Shown one piece after another: positions 1 to 5,945 of a stretch of DNA of 12,329 nt (its first letter is position 1; each line of letters begins with the position of its first letter). The stretch lies in contig CBFGZI010000111.1 in NCBI GenBank assembly GCA_965653225.1, forward strand, positions 1-12,329. The letters run 5' to 3'. This stretch comes from JALZDI01 sp965653225. GTDB taxonomy: Bacteria > Actinomycetota > Actinomycetes > Propionibacteriales > Nocardioidaceae. The translations under genes were made by a program, and so were the position numbers. Under the pieces are notes generated by a model. It was not told the origin of the DNA. It saw only the letters and a list, made by a program, of their open reading frames with translations, and made no database searches.

Positions 1-75
1 CCAGCGCCCGCACCAGCGCCGGCACCTGCGCCCGCACCCGCTCCGCAACCACAGACGCAGTCCGGTGGCAGCTGA
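1..75 (+). CDS. 3' end of a Pro/Ala-rich protein (possible FMN-binding partner of ApbE), partial
   Basis: A frame open to the left edge encodes about seven Pro-Ala pairs followed by PQPQTQSGGS and a TGA at 73-75. Only 24 residues are visible, all low-complexity, so no function can be read from them. Alternating Pro-Ala stretches are typical linkers or tails of exported or surface proteins. The gene ends 11 bp inside the apbE start (GTG at 65), which indicates translational coupling in one operon. In actinobacteria, apbE plus ferric-reductase-like genes often lie next to a protein with an FMN_bind domain, the substrate that ApbE flavinylates. That is the likeliest identity here, but it is inference from context. 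The repetitive codons alone could also give a chance open frame, though frame, stop and overlap fit a real gene. Confidence 0.5.
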   Translation, partial: PAPAPAPAPAPAPAPQPQTQSGGS

Positions 76-1075
76 GCTGCGGTTCCGCGCCATGGGCAGC
101 ACCGCGCACCTGATCGCGTGCGGTGCCGACGAGGGCTGCCTGGAGCGCGCACGCCAACGGCTGGCGGAGATGGAGCGACGCTGGTCGCGCTTCATCCCCG
201 ACAGCGAGCTGTGCCGCGTCAACGCCGGCGCCGGCCGTACGGTCACGGTGTCGCGCGACACCGCACAGGTCGTACGCCGCTGCATCGAGGCGTGGCGGCT
301 CACCGGCGGTCTGTTCGACCCCACGGTCCTCACGGCGGTGGAGTCGGCCGGCTACGACCGGACGTTCGAGGAGGTCACCGACCGTCCCAGCCCTTCGGCA
401 CCAGCGCACACCCGCCGGAGCCCGGGCTGTGGCGGCATCCGGGTCACCGTCGACGACCTCGGTGGCACGGTCCGCCTGCCCGAAGGCGTCGGGCTCGACC
501 TCGGCGGCATCGGCAAGGGCTACGCCGCCGACCAGGTCGTGCACGAGATGCGGCAGCAGGGCGCGGAGGGCGCCTGCGTCAACCTCGGCGGCGATGTCCG
601 GGTCAGCGGCACCTCGCCGGACGGGGCCGAGTGGGCCGTCGGTGTCACCGACCCGTTCGGCGACACGGACCGCGACACCGACCGCACCGACGACAGCGAT
701 GACACCGAGGACATGGACGACCTGGTCGTGCTCGCCGTCGGCGAGGGCGCCGTCACCACGTCCAGCCGCATGCGTCGTCGCTGGCGCCGCGGCGCCCACG
801 AGATGCATCACCTGATCGACCCACGGACGGGCGAGCCCGCCCGCACCGGACTCGCCGCGGTCACCGTCGTGGCCGCGGAGGCGCACTGGGCCGAGATCCT
901 GGCCAAGTCCGCGCTGGTGGCCGGCCGTCAGGCCGGCACCCGGCTGCTCGAGTCACTTGGCCTGGCCGCATTGCTGGTGACCGACGCGGGCGACCTCGTC
1001 CGGGTCGGCGAGATGGAGGGACACGAGCGATGGACGACAAGCTCTGGTGGTACGTCGCCCGCGCCGGCGGGCTGA
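65..1075 (+). CDS. apbE: FAD:protein FMN transferase (ApbE family)
   Basis: Transfers FMN from FAD to a Thr/Ser of partner proteins, making covalent flavoproteins, usually on the outer face of the membrane. Visible family signatures are the N-terminal RFRAMGSTAHL (6-16), LDLGGIGKGYAAD (144-156), VNLGGDVRVSG (172-182), TTSSRMRR (231-238) and HHLIDPRTGEPA (248-259). AEILAKSALVAG (276-287) has Glu277 where many homologues have the metal-binding Asp. The 336 residues fit the family. There is no signal peptide, so it may work on the cytoplasmic side or on partners before export. The GTG start at 65 keeps the conserved N-terminal strand; an ATG at 92 would cut it off. Odd features are an Asp-rich insert (200-219, DNA 662-721) and a C-terminus that overlaps the next gene by 46 bp. 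The family call is firm; the substrate is unknown. Confidence 0.93.
   Translation: MAAELRFRAMGSTAHLIACGADEGCLERARQRLAEMERRWSRFIPDSELCRVNAGAGRTVTVSRDTAQVVRRCIEAWRLTGGLFDPTVLTAVESAGYDRTFEEVTDRPSPSAPAHTRRSPGCGGIRVTVDDLGGTVRLPEGVGLDLGGIGKGYAADQVVHEMRQQGAEGACVNLGGDVRVSGTSPDGAEWAVGVTDPFGDTDRDTDRTDDSDDTEDMDDLVVLAVGEGAVTTSSRMRRRWRRGAHEMHHLIDPRTGEPARTGLAAVTVVAAEAHWAEILAKSALVAGRQAGTRLLESLGLAALLVTDAGDLVRVGEMEGHERWTTSSGGTSPAPAG
662..721 (+). repeat. Asp/Thr-rich low-complexity insert in apbE with 12-bp tandem duplication
   Basis: Twenty codons (residues 200-219) contain twelve acidic residues, mostly Asp mixed with Thr and Arg. The DNA shows two adjacent 12-mers, GACACGGACCGC (662-673) and GACACCGACCGC (674-685), differing at one base, followed by more degenerate GAC-rich triplets. 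It lies between the strand ending in GVTDPFG and the strand LVVLAVGEG, where ApbE proteins normally have a short loop, so it probably grew by slippage or duplication in a surface loop. Confidence 0.7.
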
Positions 1076-2757
1076 CCGCCTGGTGGCTGCTGTGCGTGGC
1101 CGTGCTCTGGGGACTGCTGCTGTCGACCAGAGTGCTGGGTAACCGCACCCCACCCGCCTGGCTGCTGGACCTGCACCGCATGCTCGGCGGACTGGCGATC
1201 ACGTTCACCGCGATGCACCTGCTCGGGCTGTACCTCGACACCTGGTCCGGGTTCACGCTGACCCAGCTGTTCGTGCCGCTGCAGTCCGACTACCGCCCGA
1301 CGGCGGTCGCCTGGGGCATCGTCGCGCTGTACCTGCTGGCCGCCATCGAGGTCACGTCGCTGCTCCGGCGACGTATCCCCGACGTGCTCTGGAGGTGGGT
1401 GCACCGCACCGCGTTCTGTGTGTTCGTGCTGGCCACCCTGCACGTGTTCACCGCGGGTTCCGACGCGGCGAACCCGTGGATCCAGGGCACCGCCGTTGCG
1501 GTGGGATGCGGCTTCGTGTTCCTGTCCGCGTACCGGCTGATGGCGGGTCGGCGCGAGCGTCAGATCCGCGCCACCGGCCGCTCGCCTGCATCCGTTGCAG
1601 GCAGCTCCGCCCCCGTCGACGGCCAGGAGCAGGCGCCTGCCGTTCCGCTGCCGCAGGCCGACTCGGGGTCGACGCGGGGGGCAGACTTCCACTCCCTGAC
1701 GGTGACCGAGGTCAGCCGCGAGACCGCCGACGCGGTGTCGGTCGCGTTCGCGGTGCCCAAGGAGCTGGCGCCGGCGTTCCGGTTCGACCCAGGACAGCAC
1801 CTGACCCTGCGCAAGCACTTCGGCGAGGAGGAGGTACGCCGGGCGTACTCGCTGTGCAGCGGCGTCACCGACGGCGAGCTGCGCATCGCGGTCAAGCAGG
1901 TCGAGGGCGGCCGGGCCTCGCCATGGGTGAACCGCGAGCTCGCGGTCGGCGACGTGGTCGAGGTGGCCGTTCCGCGTGGGCGGTTCCGCACCGAGATCAA
2001 CCCGCTGCACCAGCGGCACGTGCTGGGCATCGCCGCCGGCAGCGGGATCACGCCGGTGCTGTCGATCCTCAAGAGCGTGCTCGCGGTCGAGCCGCGCAGC
2101 CGGTTCACCCTGCTGTACGGCAACCGCGACGCCGAGTCGACCATCTTCCGCGACCAGCTCGCGGCGCTGCAGCAGGCGCACGGTGAGCGGCTGCGCATCG
2201 TGCACGTGCTCAGCCGGTCCGAGGAGGTCGACCCGCACCTGCGTGGACGCATCGGTGCGCGCAAGCTGCGTGAGCTCGACGACCTGCTGCAGCTCGACAC
2301 CGTCGACGACGCCTACATCTGCGGGCCGCGGGAGATGACGGTCGAGGTGCGGGACGCGCTCAGCGAGCAGGGCATCCCCGCCGACCGGGTGCACGTGGAG
2401 CTGTTCGGCAGCGGCGCCCGCCCGGTCACGACGGTCGCCACAACCGCCGCCACGGCACGACCGGGGGCAACACTCGCGGGGCTGAAGCGCAACGTGGCGG
2501 TGATCGACCGCGGGGCGCGTGCCGACATCAGCATGGACGTCGACGAGCCGGTTCTCGACGCCGCCTTACGGGCCGGGCTCGACCTGCCGTACTCGTGCCG
2601 CGACGGTGTCTGCGGCACCTGCAGGGCCAGGCTCACCAGCGGGCAGGTGCACCAGCCGATGGCCGACCTGTCTCCCGCCGAGGTCGACGCCGGCTACGTG
2701 CTGACGTGCCAGGCACGCCCACGCAGCGAGGACGTCGTGATCAGCCTCGACGGGTAG
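1030..2757 (+). CDS. Ferric-reductase-like membrane domain fused to FAD/NAD(P)H oxidoreductase and 2Fe-2S ferredoxin
   Basis: A single-chain electron conduit of 575 residues. Residues 1-172 form about five or six membrane helices with paired histidines H49, H63, H125 and H138, as expected for b-type haems in ferric-reductase/NOX-like domains. A Pro/Ala/Ser linker (about 180-217) leads to a ferredoxin-NADP-reductase-type module with the flavin motif RAYS (271-274), the nucleotide motif GSGITP (337-342) and CGP (431-433). A C-terminal plant-type ferredoxin carries Cys523, Cys528, Cys531 and Cys560 (C-x4-C-x2-C-x28-C). The soluble half resembles PaaE/HmpX-type reductases. The likely path is NAD(P)H to FAD to 2Fe-2S and/or haem across the membrane; order and acceptor are inferred. 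The ATG at 1030 has GGAGGG 9 nt upstream and lies inside the apbE 3' end, so the two genes are co-translated. Domain calls are firm, the physiological role is not. Confidence 0.92.
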   Translation: MDDKLWWYVARAGGLTAWWLLCVAVLWGLLLSTRVLGNRTPPAWLLDLHRMLGGLAITFTAMHLLGLYLDTWSGFTLTQLFVPLQSDYRPTAVAWGIVALYLLAAIEVTSLLRRRIPDVLWRWVHRTAFCVFVLATLHVFTAGSDAANPWIQGTAVAVGCGFVFLSAYRLMAGRRERQIRATGRSPASVAGSSAPVDGQEQAPAVPLPQADSGSTRGADFHSLTVTEVSRETADAVSVAFAVPKELAPAFRFDPGQHLTLRKHFGEEEVRRAYSLCSGVTDGELRIAVKQVEGGRASPWVNRELAVGDVVEVAVPRGRFRTEINPLHQRHVLGIAAGSGITPVLSILKSVLAVEPRSRFTLLYGNRDAESTIFRDQLAALQQAHGERLRIVHVLSRSEEVDPHLRGRIGARKLRELDDLLQLDTVDDAYICGPREMTVEVRDALSEQGIPADRVHVELFGSGARPVTTVATTAATARPGATLAGLKRNVAVIDRGARADISMDVDEPVLDAALRAGLDLPYSCRDGVCGTCRARLTSGQVHQPMADLSPAEVDAGYVLTCQARPRSEDVVISLDG

Positions 2758-2764
2758 GTGCGGG

Positions 2765-2776
2765 GACGCCGGCGTC
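2765..2776. terminator. Perfect 12-bp palindrome in a convergent gap (possible weak bidirectional terminator)
   Basis: GACGCCGGCGTC lies in the 21-bp gap between two genes that end tail to tail (2757 and 2779). It could fold as a 4-bp stem with a CCGG loop. There is no T-tract on either side, so terminator function is only suggested by position. Confidence 0.25.
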
Positions 2777-2778
2777 GC

Positions 2779-3957
2779 TCAGCGGAACGCGGCCTCCCCG
2801 GTGAGGGCCTGCCCGATCACCAGCTGATGCACCTCGGACGTGCCCTCGTAGGTGAGCACCGACTCAAGGTTGTTGGCGTGCCGCATCACGGGGTACTCCA
2901 GCGTGATGCCGTTGGCGCCGAGCAGGGTGCGGCACTCGCGGGCGATCTTCAGCGCCTCGCGCACGTTGTTGAGCTTGCCCAGGCTGACCTGCTCCGGCCG
3001 CAGCGAGCCGTCGTCCTTGAGCCGGCCGAGGTGCAGCGCCAGCAGCATGCCCTTGCCCAGCTCCAGCGTCATGTCGGCCAGCTTCATCTGCGTGGCCTGG
3101 AACGCGGCCAGCGGCTTGTCGAAGATCGTCCGGTCCTGGGTGTAGGCGATCGTGGTCTCCAGGCAGTCACGCGCGGCGCCGAGCGCGCCGAACACGATGC
3201 CGTAGCGGGCCTCGTTGAGACACGACAGCGGACCCGACAGCCCCGCCGCCTCGGGCAGCATCGCCGACTCCGGCAGCCGCACACCCTCCAGCACCAGCTC
3301 GGACGTCACCGACGCACGCAGCGACATCTTCTGCTTGATCTCCGGGGCGGCGAACCCGGGGGTGTCGGTCGGTACGACGAAGCCGCGGATGCCGTCGTCG
3401 GTGCGCGCCCACACGACCGCGACGTCGGCCACCGACCCGTTGGTGATCCACATCTTGGTGCCGTCGAGCACCCAGTCGGAGCCGTCGCGACGGGCGCGCG
3501 TGCGCATCCCGGCCGGGTTGGATCCGAAGTCGGGCTCGGTCAGCCCGAAGCAGCCGAGCGCCTCCCCGGCCGCCATCGCGGGCAGCCACTGCTGCTTGTG
3601 CTCCTCCGACCCGAACCGGTGGATCGCGAACATGGCCAGCGAGCCCTGCACCGACACCAGCGAGCGCAGACCCGAGTCGGCCGCCTCCAGCTCCGTGCAG
3701 GCCAGCCCGTACGCCGTCGCCGACGTGCCCGCGCAGCCGTAGCCGTGCAGGTGCATGCCCAGGGCACCCAGCCCGCCGAGCTCCTTGGCCAGGTCGCGTG
3801 CCGGCACCGTGCCCGCCTCGTACCAGCCGGCAAGCTCGGGCCGCACCCGGTCCTCCAGGAACCGGCGCACGGTGTCGGCGATCGCCCGGTCCTCGTCGTC
3901 GACCAGCCGCTCGGTCCCGAACAGCTCCAGCGGGGTCTGCGTCTTCGCGGTGGCCAT
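2779..3957 (-). CDS. Acyl-CoA dehydrogenase, glutaryl-CoA dehydrogenase-like
   Basis: An FAD-dependent acyl-CoA dehydrogenase of 392 residues, cytoplasmic, passing electrons to ETF. Typical signatures are GCFGLTEPDFGSNP (135-148), the FAD-loop DGTKMWITNG (165-174) and the C-terminal catalytic segment TYEGTSEVHQL with Glu371 as the predicted base. The segment LACTELEAADSGLRSLVSVQGSL closely matches glutaryl-CoA dehydrogenases, including Arg98 in DSGLRS, which corresponds to the arginine that binds the distal carboxylate in the human enzyme. This favours glutaryl-CoA oxidation and decarboxylation to crotonyl-CoA, but another acyl-CoA is possible. I chose ATG 3957 over GTG 3966 because a TACCGT box lies 7 nt before the ATG, as in leaderless actinobacterial genes, and overlaps the GTG. 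Its neighbour upstream is the BadH-like SDR on the same strand. A 25-bp element shared with that gene lies 34 bp upstream. Confidence 0.9.
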   Translation of the reverse strand: MATAKTQTPLELFGTERLVDDEDRAIADTVRRFLEDRVRPELAGWYEAGTVPARDLAKELGGLGALGMHLHGYGCAGTSATAYGLACTELEAADSGLRSLVSVQGSLAMFAIHRFGSEEHKQQWLPAMAAGEALGCFGLTEPDFGSNPAGMRTRARRDGSDWVLDGTKMWITNGSVADVAVVWARTDDGIRGFVVPTDTPGFAAPEIKQKMSLRASVTSELVLEGVRLPESAMLPEAAGLSGPLSCLNEARYGIVFGALGAARDCLETTIAYTQDRTIFDKPLAAFQATQMKLADMTLELGKGMLLALHLGRLKDDGSLRPEQVSLGKLNNVREALKIARECRTLLGANGITLEYPVMRHANNLESVLTYEGTSEVHQLVIGQALTGEAAFR

Positions 3958-3964
3958 GGGTCTC

Positions 3965-3970
3965 ACGGTA
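3965..3970 (-). promoter_or_regulatory. Candidate -10 box of a leaderless promoter for the acyl-CoA dehydrogenase
   Basis: Read on the minus strand, TACCGT is followed by 7 nt (GAGACCC) and the ATG at 3957. This is the TANNNT-to-start spacing of leaderless transcripts in actinobacteria. No good -35 box and no ribosome binding site are visible. Confidence 0.35.
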
Positions 3971-3990
3971 GCCGCCCAAGGGCCCTATGG

Positions 3991-4015
3991 CGGAGCGGGC
4001 CGAGCGCAGGGCCGC
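3991..4015. repeat. Dispersed 25-bp element, copy A
   Basis: Begins CGGAGCGGGCCGAGCGCAGG and continues to GCCGC. It matches copy B at 4918-4941 except for one substitution and one extra G; both copies have ATGG shortly upstream. It sits in the short gap between the SDR stop and the acyl-CoA dehydrogenase start. A shared operator, a remnant of a duplication or a genome-wide intergenic repeat are all possible. Confidence 0.6.
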
Positions 4016-4018
4016 ACC

Positions 4019-4759
4019 TCAGCTCATCGTGAGGCCCCCGCTGACGCTGACGACCTGTCCGGTGATGTAGGCAGCCTCGTCGGAGGCGTAGAACGCAACC
4101 GTGTTGGCCACATCACCAGGCTGGGCCAGACGGCGGAACGGGATGGCCTTGACCAGTGCGTCCCGCAGCTTCTCGCCGCCCAGGGACCTGAACAGCGCGG
4201 TGTCGGTGGGTCCCGGGCAAACGCAGTTGATGTTGACCTGGTGCCGGGCCATCTCCCGGGCGGTTGCCTTCGTGAACGCGATCACGCCACCCTTGGCGGC
4301 GGAGTAGACCGCCTCTCCCGAGGAGCCCACCCGGCCGGCGTCGGACCCGAGGTTGACCACGGTCCCGGAGCCCTGGTCGGCCATGATCGGCAGCACCGTC
4401 TTGCAGGTGTTGAGCACGCCGTAGAGGTTGACCGAGATGATCCGGTCCCAGTCCGCGGGGTCGGAGTCGACGAACGGGCCGGCGGTGTCCCAGCCGGCGT
4501 TGTTGACGAGTACGTCGATGCGTCCGAAGCGCTCCTTCACCTGCCGGACCATCGCCTCGACCGACCCGCGCGACGTGACGTCGGCATGGATGCCGACGGC
4601 CCCCCTGCCGACGGCGCCGGCCGTCTCCTTGGCAGTGGCCTCGTTGACGTCGGTGACGACGACGGTGGCACCCTCGTCGGCCATCTTCGCGGCGATCGCC
4701 CTGCCGATGCCCTGGCCGGCCCCGGTCACGACCGAGACCTTGTTCTCCAGCTTTCCCAT
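4019..4759 (-). CDS. SDR dehydrogenase, BadH-like (2-hydroxycyclohexanecarboxyl-CoA dehydrogenase type)
   Basis: A classical short-chain dehydrogenase of 246 residues, cytoplasmic. The Rossmann motif TGAGQGIG is at 12-19; Asp37 after strand 2 predicts NAD rather than NADP. NNAG is at 86-89, and the catalytic residues are Asn111, Ser139, Tyr152 and Lys156. Stretches such as VNNAGWD, SDAGRVGSSGEAVYSAAKGG, CPGPTDTAL and TGQVVSVSGGLTM match, as I remember it, BadH of the cyclohexanecarboxylate/benzoyl-CoA route, which oxidises 2-hydroxycyclohexanecarboxyl-CoA to the 2-keto compound. The start at ATG 4759 has AAAGGA close upstream; the frame stays open further 5' but without family similarity. The gcdH-like gene downstream would suit a route through pimeloyl- and glutaryl-CoA. 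No ring-opening hydrolase (BadI) is visible in the window, so another hydroxyacyl-CoA substrate remains possible. Confidence 0.87.
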   Translation of the reverse strand: MGKLENKVSVVTGAGQGIGRAIAAKMADEGATVVVTDVNEATAKETAGAVGRGAVGIHADVTSRGSVEAMVRQVKERFGRIDVLVNNAGWDTAGPFVDSDPADWDRIISVNLYGVLNTCKTVLPIMADQGSGTVVNLGSDAGRVGSSGEAVYSAAKGGVIAFTKATAREMARHQVNINCVCPGPTDTALFRSLGGEKLRDALVKAIPFRRLAQPGDVANTVAFYASDEAAYITGQVVSVSGGLTMS

Positions 4760-4840
4760 GTCAGGTCCTTTCGCGCTGCATCGGCCGGGCAATGCCAGTC
4801 GAACATGCCGCTCTTGCTCGCCCGTCGTCGCACCGAAGGG

Positions 4841-4894
4841 CCTTCCCTCGGGGTGTGGTCCCTTCCCTCGGTTCCTACGCCGAGGAAAGGAACC
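4841..4894. repeat. Tandem 11-mer and overlapping inverted repeats upstream of the SDR
   Basis: CCTTCCCTCGG occurs at 4841-4851 and again at 4861-4871, exactly 20 bp apart. The second copy can pair with CCGAGGAAAGG at 4880-4890 (11-bp stem, one mismatch, 8-nt loop), and the first copy can pair with the same segment. A second inverted repeat, GGTTCC (4870-4875) with GGAACC (4889-4894), overlaps it, so the structures exclude one another. Tandem protein sites or an RNA switch in the SDR leader are both conceivable. Confidence 0.5.
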
Positions 4895-4917
4895 ATTAGC
4901 CCCGGTTACATGGCTTG

Positions 4918-4941
4918 CGGAGCGGCCCGAGCGCAGGCCGC
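4918..4941. repeat. Dispersed 24-bp element, copy B
   Basis: Begins CGGAGCGGCCCGAGCGCAGG and ends CCGC. It is in direct orientation relative to copy A at 3991-4015, about 927 bp away, and lies 159 bp upstream of the SDR start. The two copies bracket the SDR gene. Confidence 0.6.
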
Positions 4942-5125
4942 GCTCCCGGCAGAAACCGGTCCATCAGCTGTCTCCTAACTGCCCGTCTGAAACGCAAGGC
5001 CAAACGACAGTCAGCCGACAGGCGGCGGACGCGGGCCAGGAGCACCTCGCCACGTGCGGCAGCACCCGGTACCCAGGGGGCGCTTCGAACGACGAGTGCC
5101 GCAGTGCCTACCCGGGCGAATAGGC

Positions 5126-5157
5126 CCATTCCCCTGGCTCACAACCCAAGGGAATGG
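5126..5157. promoter_or_regulatory. Imperfect 12-bp-arm palindrome upstream of tetR
   Basis: CCATTCCC (5126-5133) pairs with GGGAATGG (5150-5157); inside a single C/A mismatch, TGG (5135-5137) pairs with CCA (5146-5148) around an 8-nt loop. Eleven of twelve positions pair. No T-tract follows, and both flanking genes point away from it, so a terminator is unlikely. It is better read as a regulator site or a structured leader. Confidence 0.4.
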
Positions 5158-5195
5158 CCCACGAGACCCGGCCCGACACCGCGGAGACTCCGACT

Positions 5196-5242
5196 GTACG
5201 TTTGTATAGTTTGCTGCACGCTTGCGTTGTAAGATATACGCA
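5196..5242 (+). promoter_or_regulatory. Candidate promoter/operator of the tetR-ABC operon
   Basis: This is the most AT-rich stretch near the operon start. It holds TATAGT (5205-5210, five of six matches to TATAAT) and TAAGAT (5230-5235) as possible -10 boxes; neither has a good -35 at standard spacing. TGCGT (5223-5227) and ACGCA (5238-5242) form an inverted repeat with a 10-bp spacer that covers the second box, a fit in size and position for an autoregulatory TetR operator. Assignment rests on position only. Confidence 0.35.
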
Positions 5243-5258
5243 TGGATAGGCAGCCGCG

Positions 5259-5945
5259 ATGACCACCGCGACGACCGGAGCGCCCGCGTTCGAGGACCTC
5301 ACGGCCCGGGCGCGCATCAGGGAGGCGGCCCTGGCGCAGTTCGCCGCGGTCGGCTTCGAGAAGGCGACGGTCCGCGCGATCGCGGCCGACGCGGGGGTGT
5401 CCCCCGGTCTGCTGCGCCACCACTTCGGCTCCAAGCAGGCCCTGCGCGAGGCGGTCGACGCCCACGTGATGAACGAGATCCGCCGCGTCAGCAGCGAGGT
5501 CATGCAGGACGGCGAGCGCGGCGACCTGGCCGCCGCGGCGGTGTCCCGGCAGTCGATCCGGCCCTTCCAGCGCTACATCGCCCGCGCCCTGATGGACGGC
5601 TCGGCGACCATCGCCGGGCTGTTCGACCAGATGGTCGCGCCGGCCGAGCAGTGGCTGGAGCTGGCCGACGACAGCCGCACCGACGCTCCGCTCGCGGACC
5701 GGACAACCCGGGCAGCGGTGTTCACCGCGATGGCGCTCGGCGTACCCCTGCTGCACGAGCACCTGTCACGGGTGCTGGGCATGGACACGTTCTCCGACGA
5801 GGGAGACCACGAGATCGCCCTCGCGCTGCTCGACCTCTACTCGCATGCCGTGATGACCCCGGAGATGGCCGCGTCGGCCCGCCGCGGTCTCGACGACACC
5901 ACACCGACAACGCACCACACACATCGCCCAAGGAGAACCCGATGA
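5259..5945 (+). CDS. TetR family transcriptional regulator
   Basis: A 228-residue regulator with an N-terminal TetR helix-turn-helix: ARIREAALAQFAAVGFEKATVRAIA leads into DAGVSPGLLRHHFGSKQAL (about 44-62), where the recognition helix includes SPGLLRHHF. The C-terminal half is a helical ligand/dimer domain of unknown specificity. The last 23 residues form a Thr/His/Arg-rich tail encoded over the ribosome binding site of the next gene. The stop overlaps the ATPase start as ATGA (5942-5945), so all three genes form one operon. By analogy with other TetR-ABC cassettes it probably represses its own operon until a toxic ligand binds. An ATG at 5242 opens a six-codon frame (MDRQPR) whose TGA overlaps this start. 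The ribosome binding site is weak (GATAGG at 5245-5250). Confidence 0.93.
   Translation: MTTATTGAPAFEDLTARARIREAALAQFAAVGFEKATVRAIAADAGVSPGLLRHHFGSKQALREAVDAHVMNEIRRVSSEVMQDGERGDLAAAAVSRQSIRPFQRYIARALMDGSATIAGLFDQMVAPAEQWLELADDSRTDAPLADRTTRAAVFTAMALGVPLLHEHLSRVLGMDTFSDEGDHEIALALLDLYSHAVMTPEMAASARRGLDDTTPTTHHTHRPRRTR
5931..5937 (+). promoter_or_regulatory. Ribosome binding site that fixes the ATPase start
   Basis: AGGAGAA ends 4 nt before the ATG at 5942. It decides in favour of this start, because the same reading frame is open far upstream through the tetR gene. Confidence 0.75.

Larger units (their letters stand above)
4760..5258. other. Divergent non-coding region between the SDR and tetR
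   Basis: Nearly 500 bp without a credible gene; open frames here lack family-like sequence and ribosome binding sites. From left to right it contains the SDR ribosome binding site (about 4766-4771), a cluster of direct and inverted repeats (4841-4894), a 24-bp element shared with 3991-4015 (4918-4941), a 32-bp imperfect palindrome (5126-5157) and an AT-richer stretch (about 5196-5240) that looks like the tetR promoter. The promoter for the SDR is not clear. Confidence 0.6.

Noticed and set aside
928..2394. Long minus-strand open frame of 488 codons opposite the reductase fusion
   Set aside because: It is Gln/His/Arg/Gly-rich shadow sequence of high-GC coding DNA; the plus strand has haem, FAD, NAD and 2Fe-2S motifs in order.
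3981..4013. GGCCCT/AGGGCC inverted repeat after the SDR stop as a terminator
   Set aside because: The 21-nt loop is long and the right arm is part of the dispersed 25-bp element; no T-tract is present.
2758..4032. Plus-strand open frame of 424 codons
   Set aside because: It is antisense to the acyl-CoA dehydrogenase, has no family-like motif and shows the composition of a reverse-strand shadow.
4841..4871. Two 11-mers 20 bp apart as a mini CRISPR array
   Set aside because: Repeat and spacer are far too short, there are only two copies and no cas gene is in the window.
4831..4894. DosR/DevR-like boxes around the GGGAAGGCCCTTC-type sequences
   Set aside because: The GGGAC and GTCCC arms of that motif are not properly formed at the required spacing.
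4896..5129. Minus-strand 77-codon frame in the divergent gap
   Set aside because: No ribosome binding site, Arg/Ala-rich composition and no family-like sequence; it overlaps repeats and the palindrome flank.
5222..5941. Upstream in-frame extension of the ABC ATPase
   Set aside because: It runs out of frame through the tetR gene, while AGGAGAA and the ATGA overlap fix the real start at 5942.
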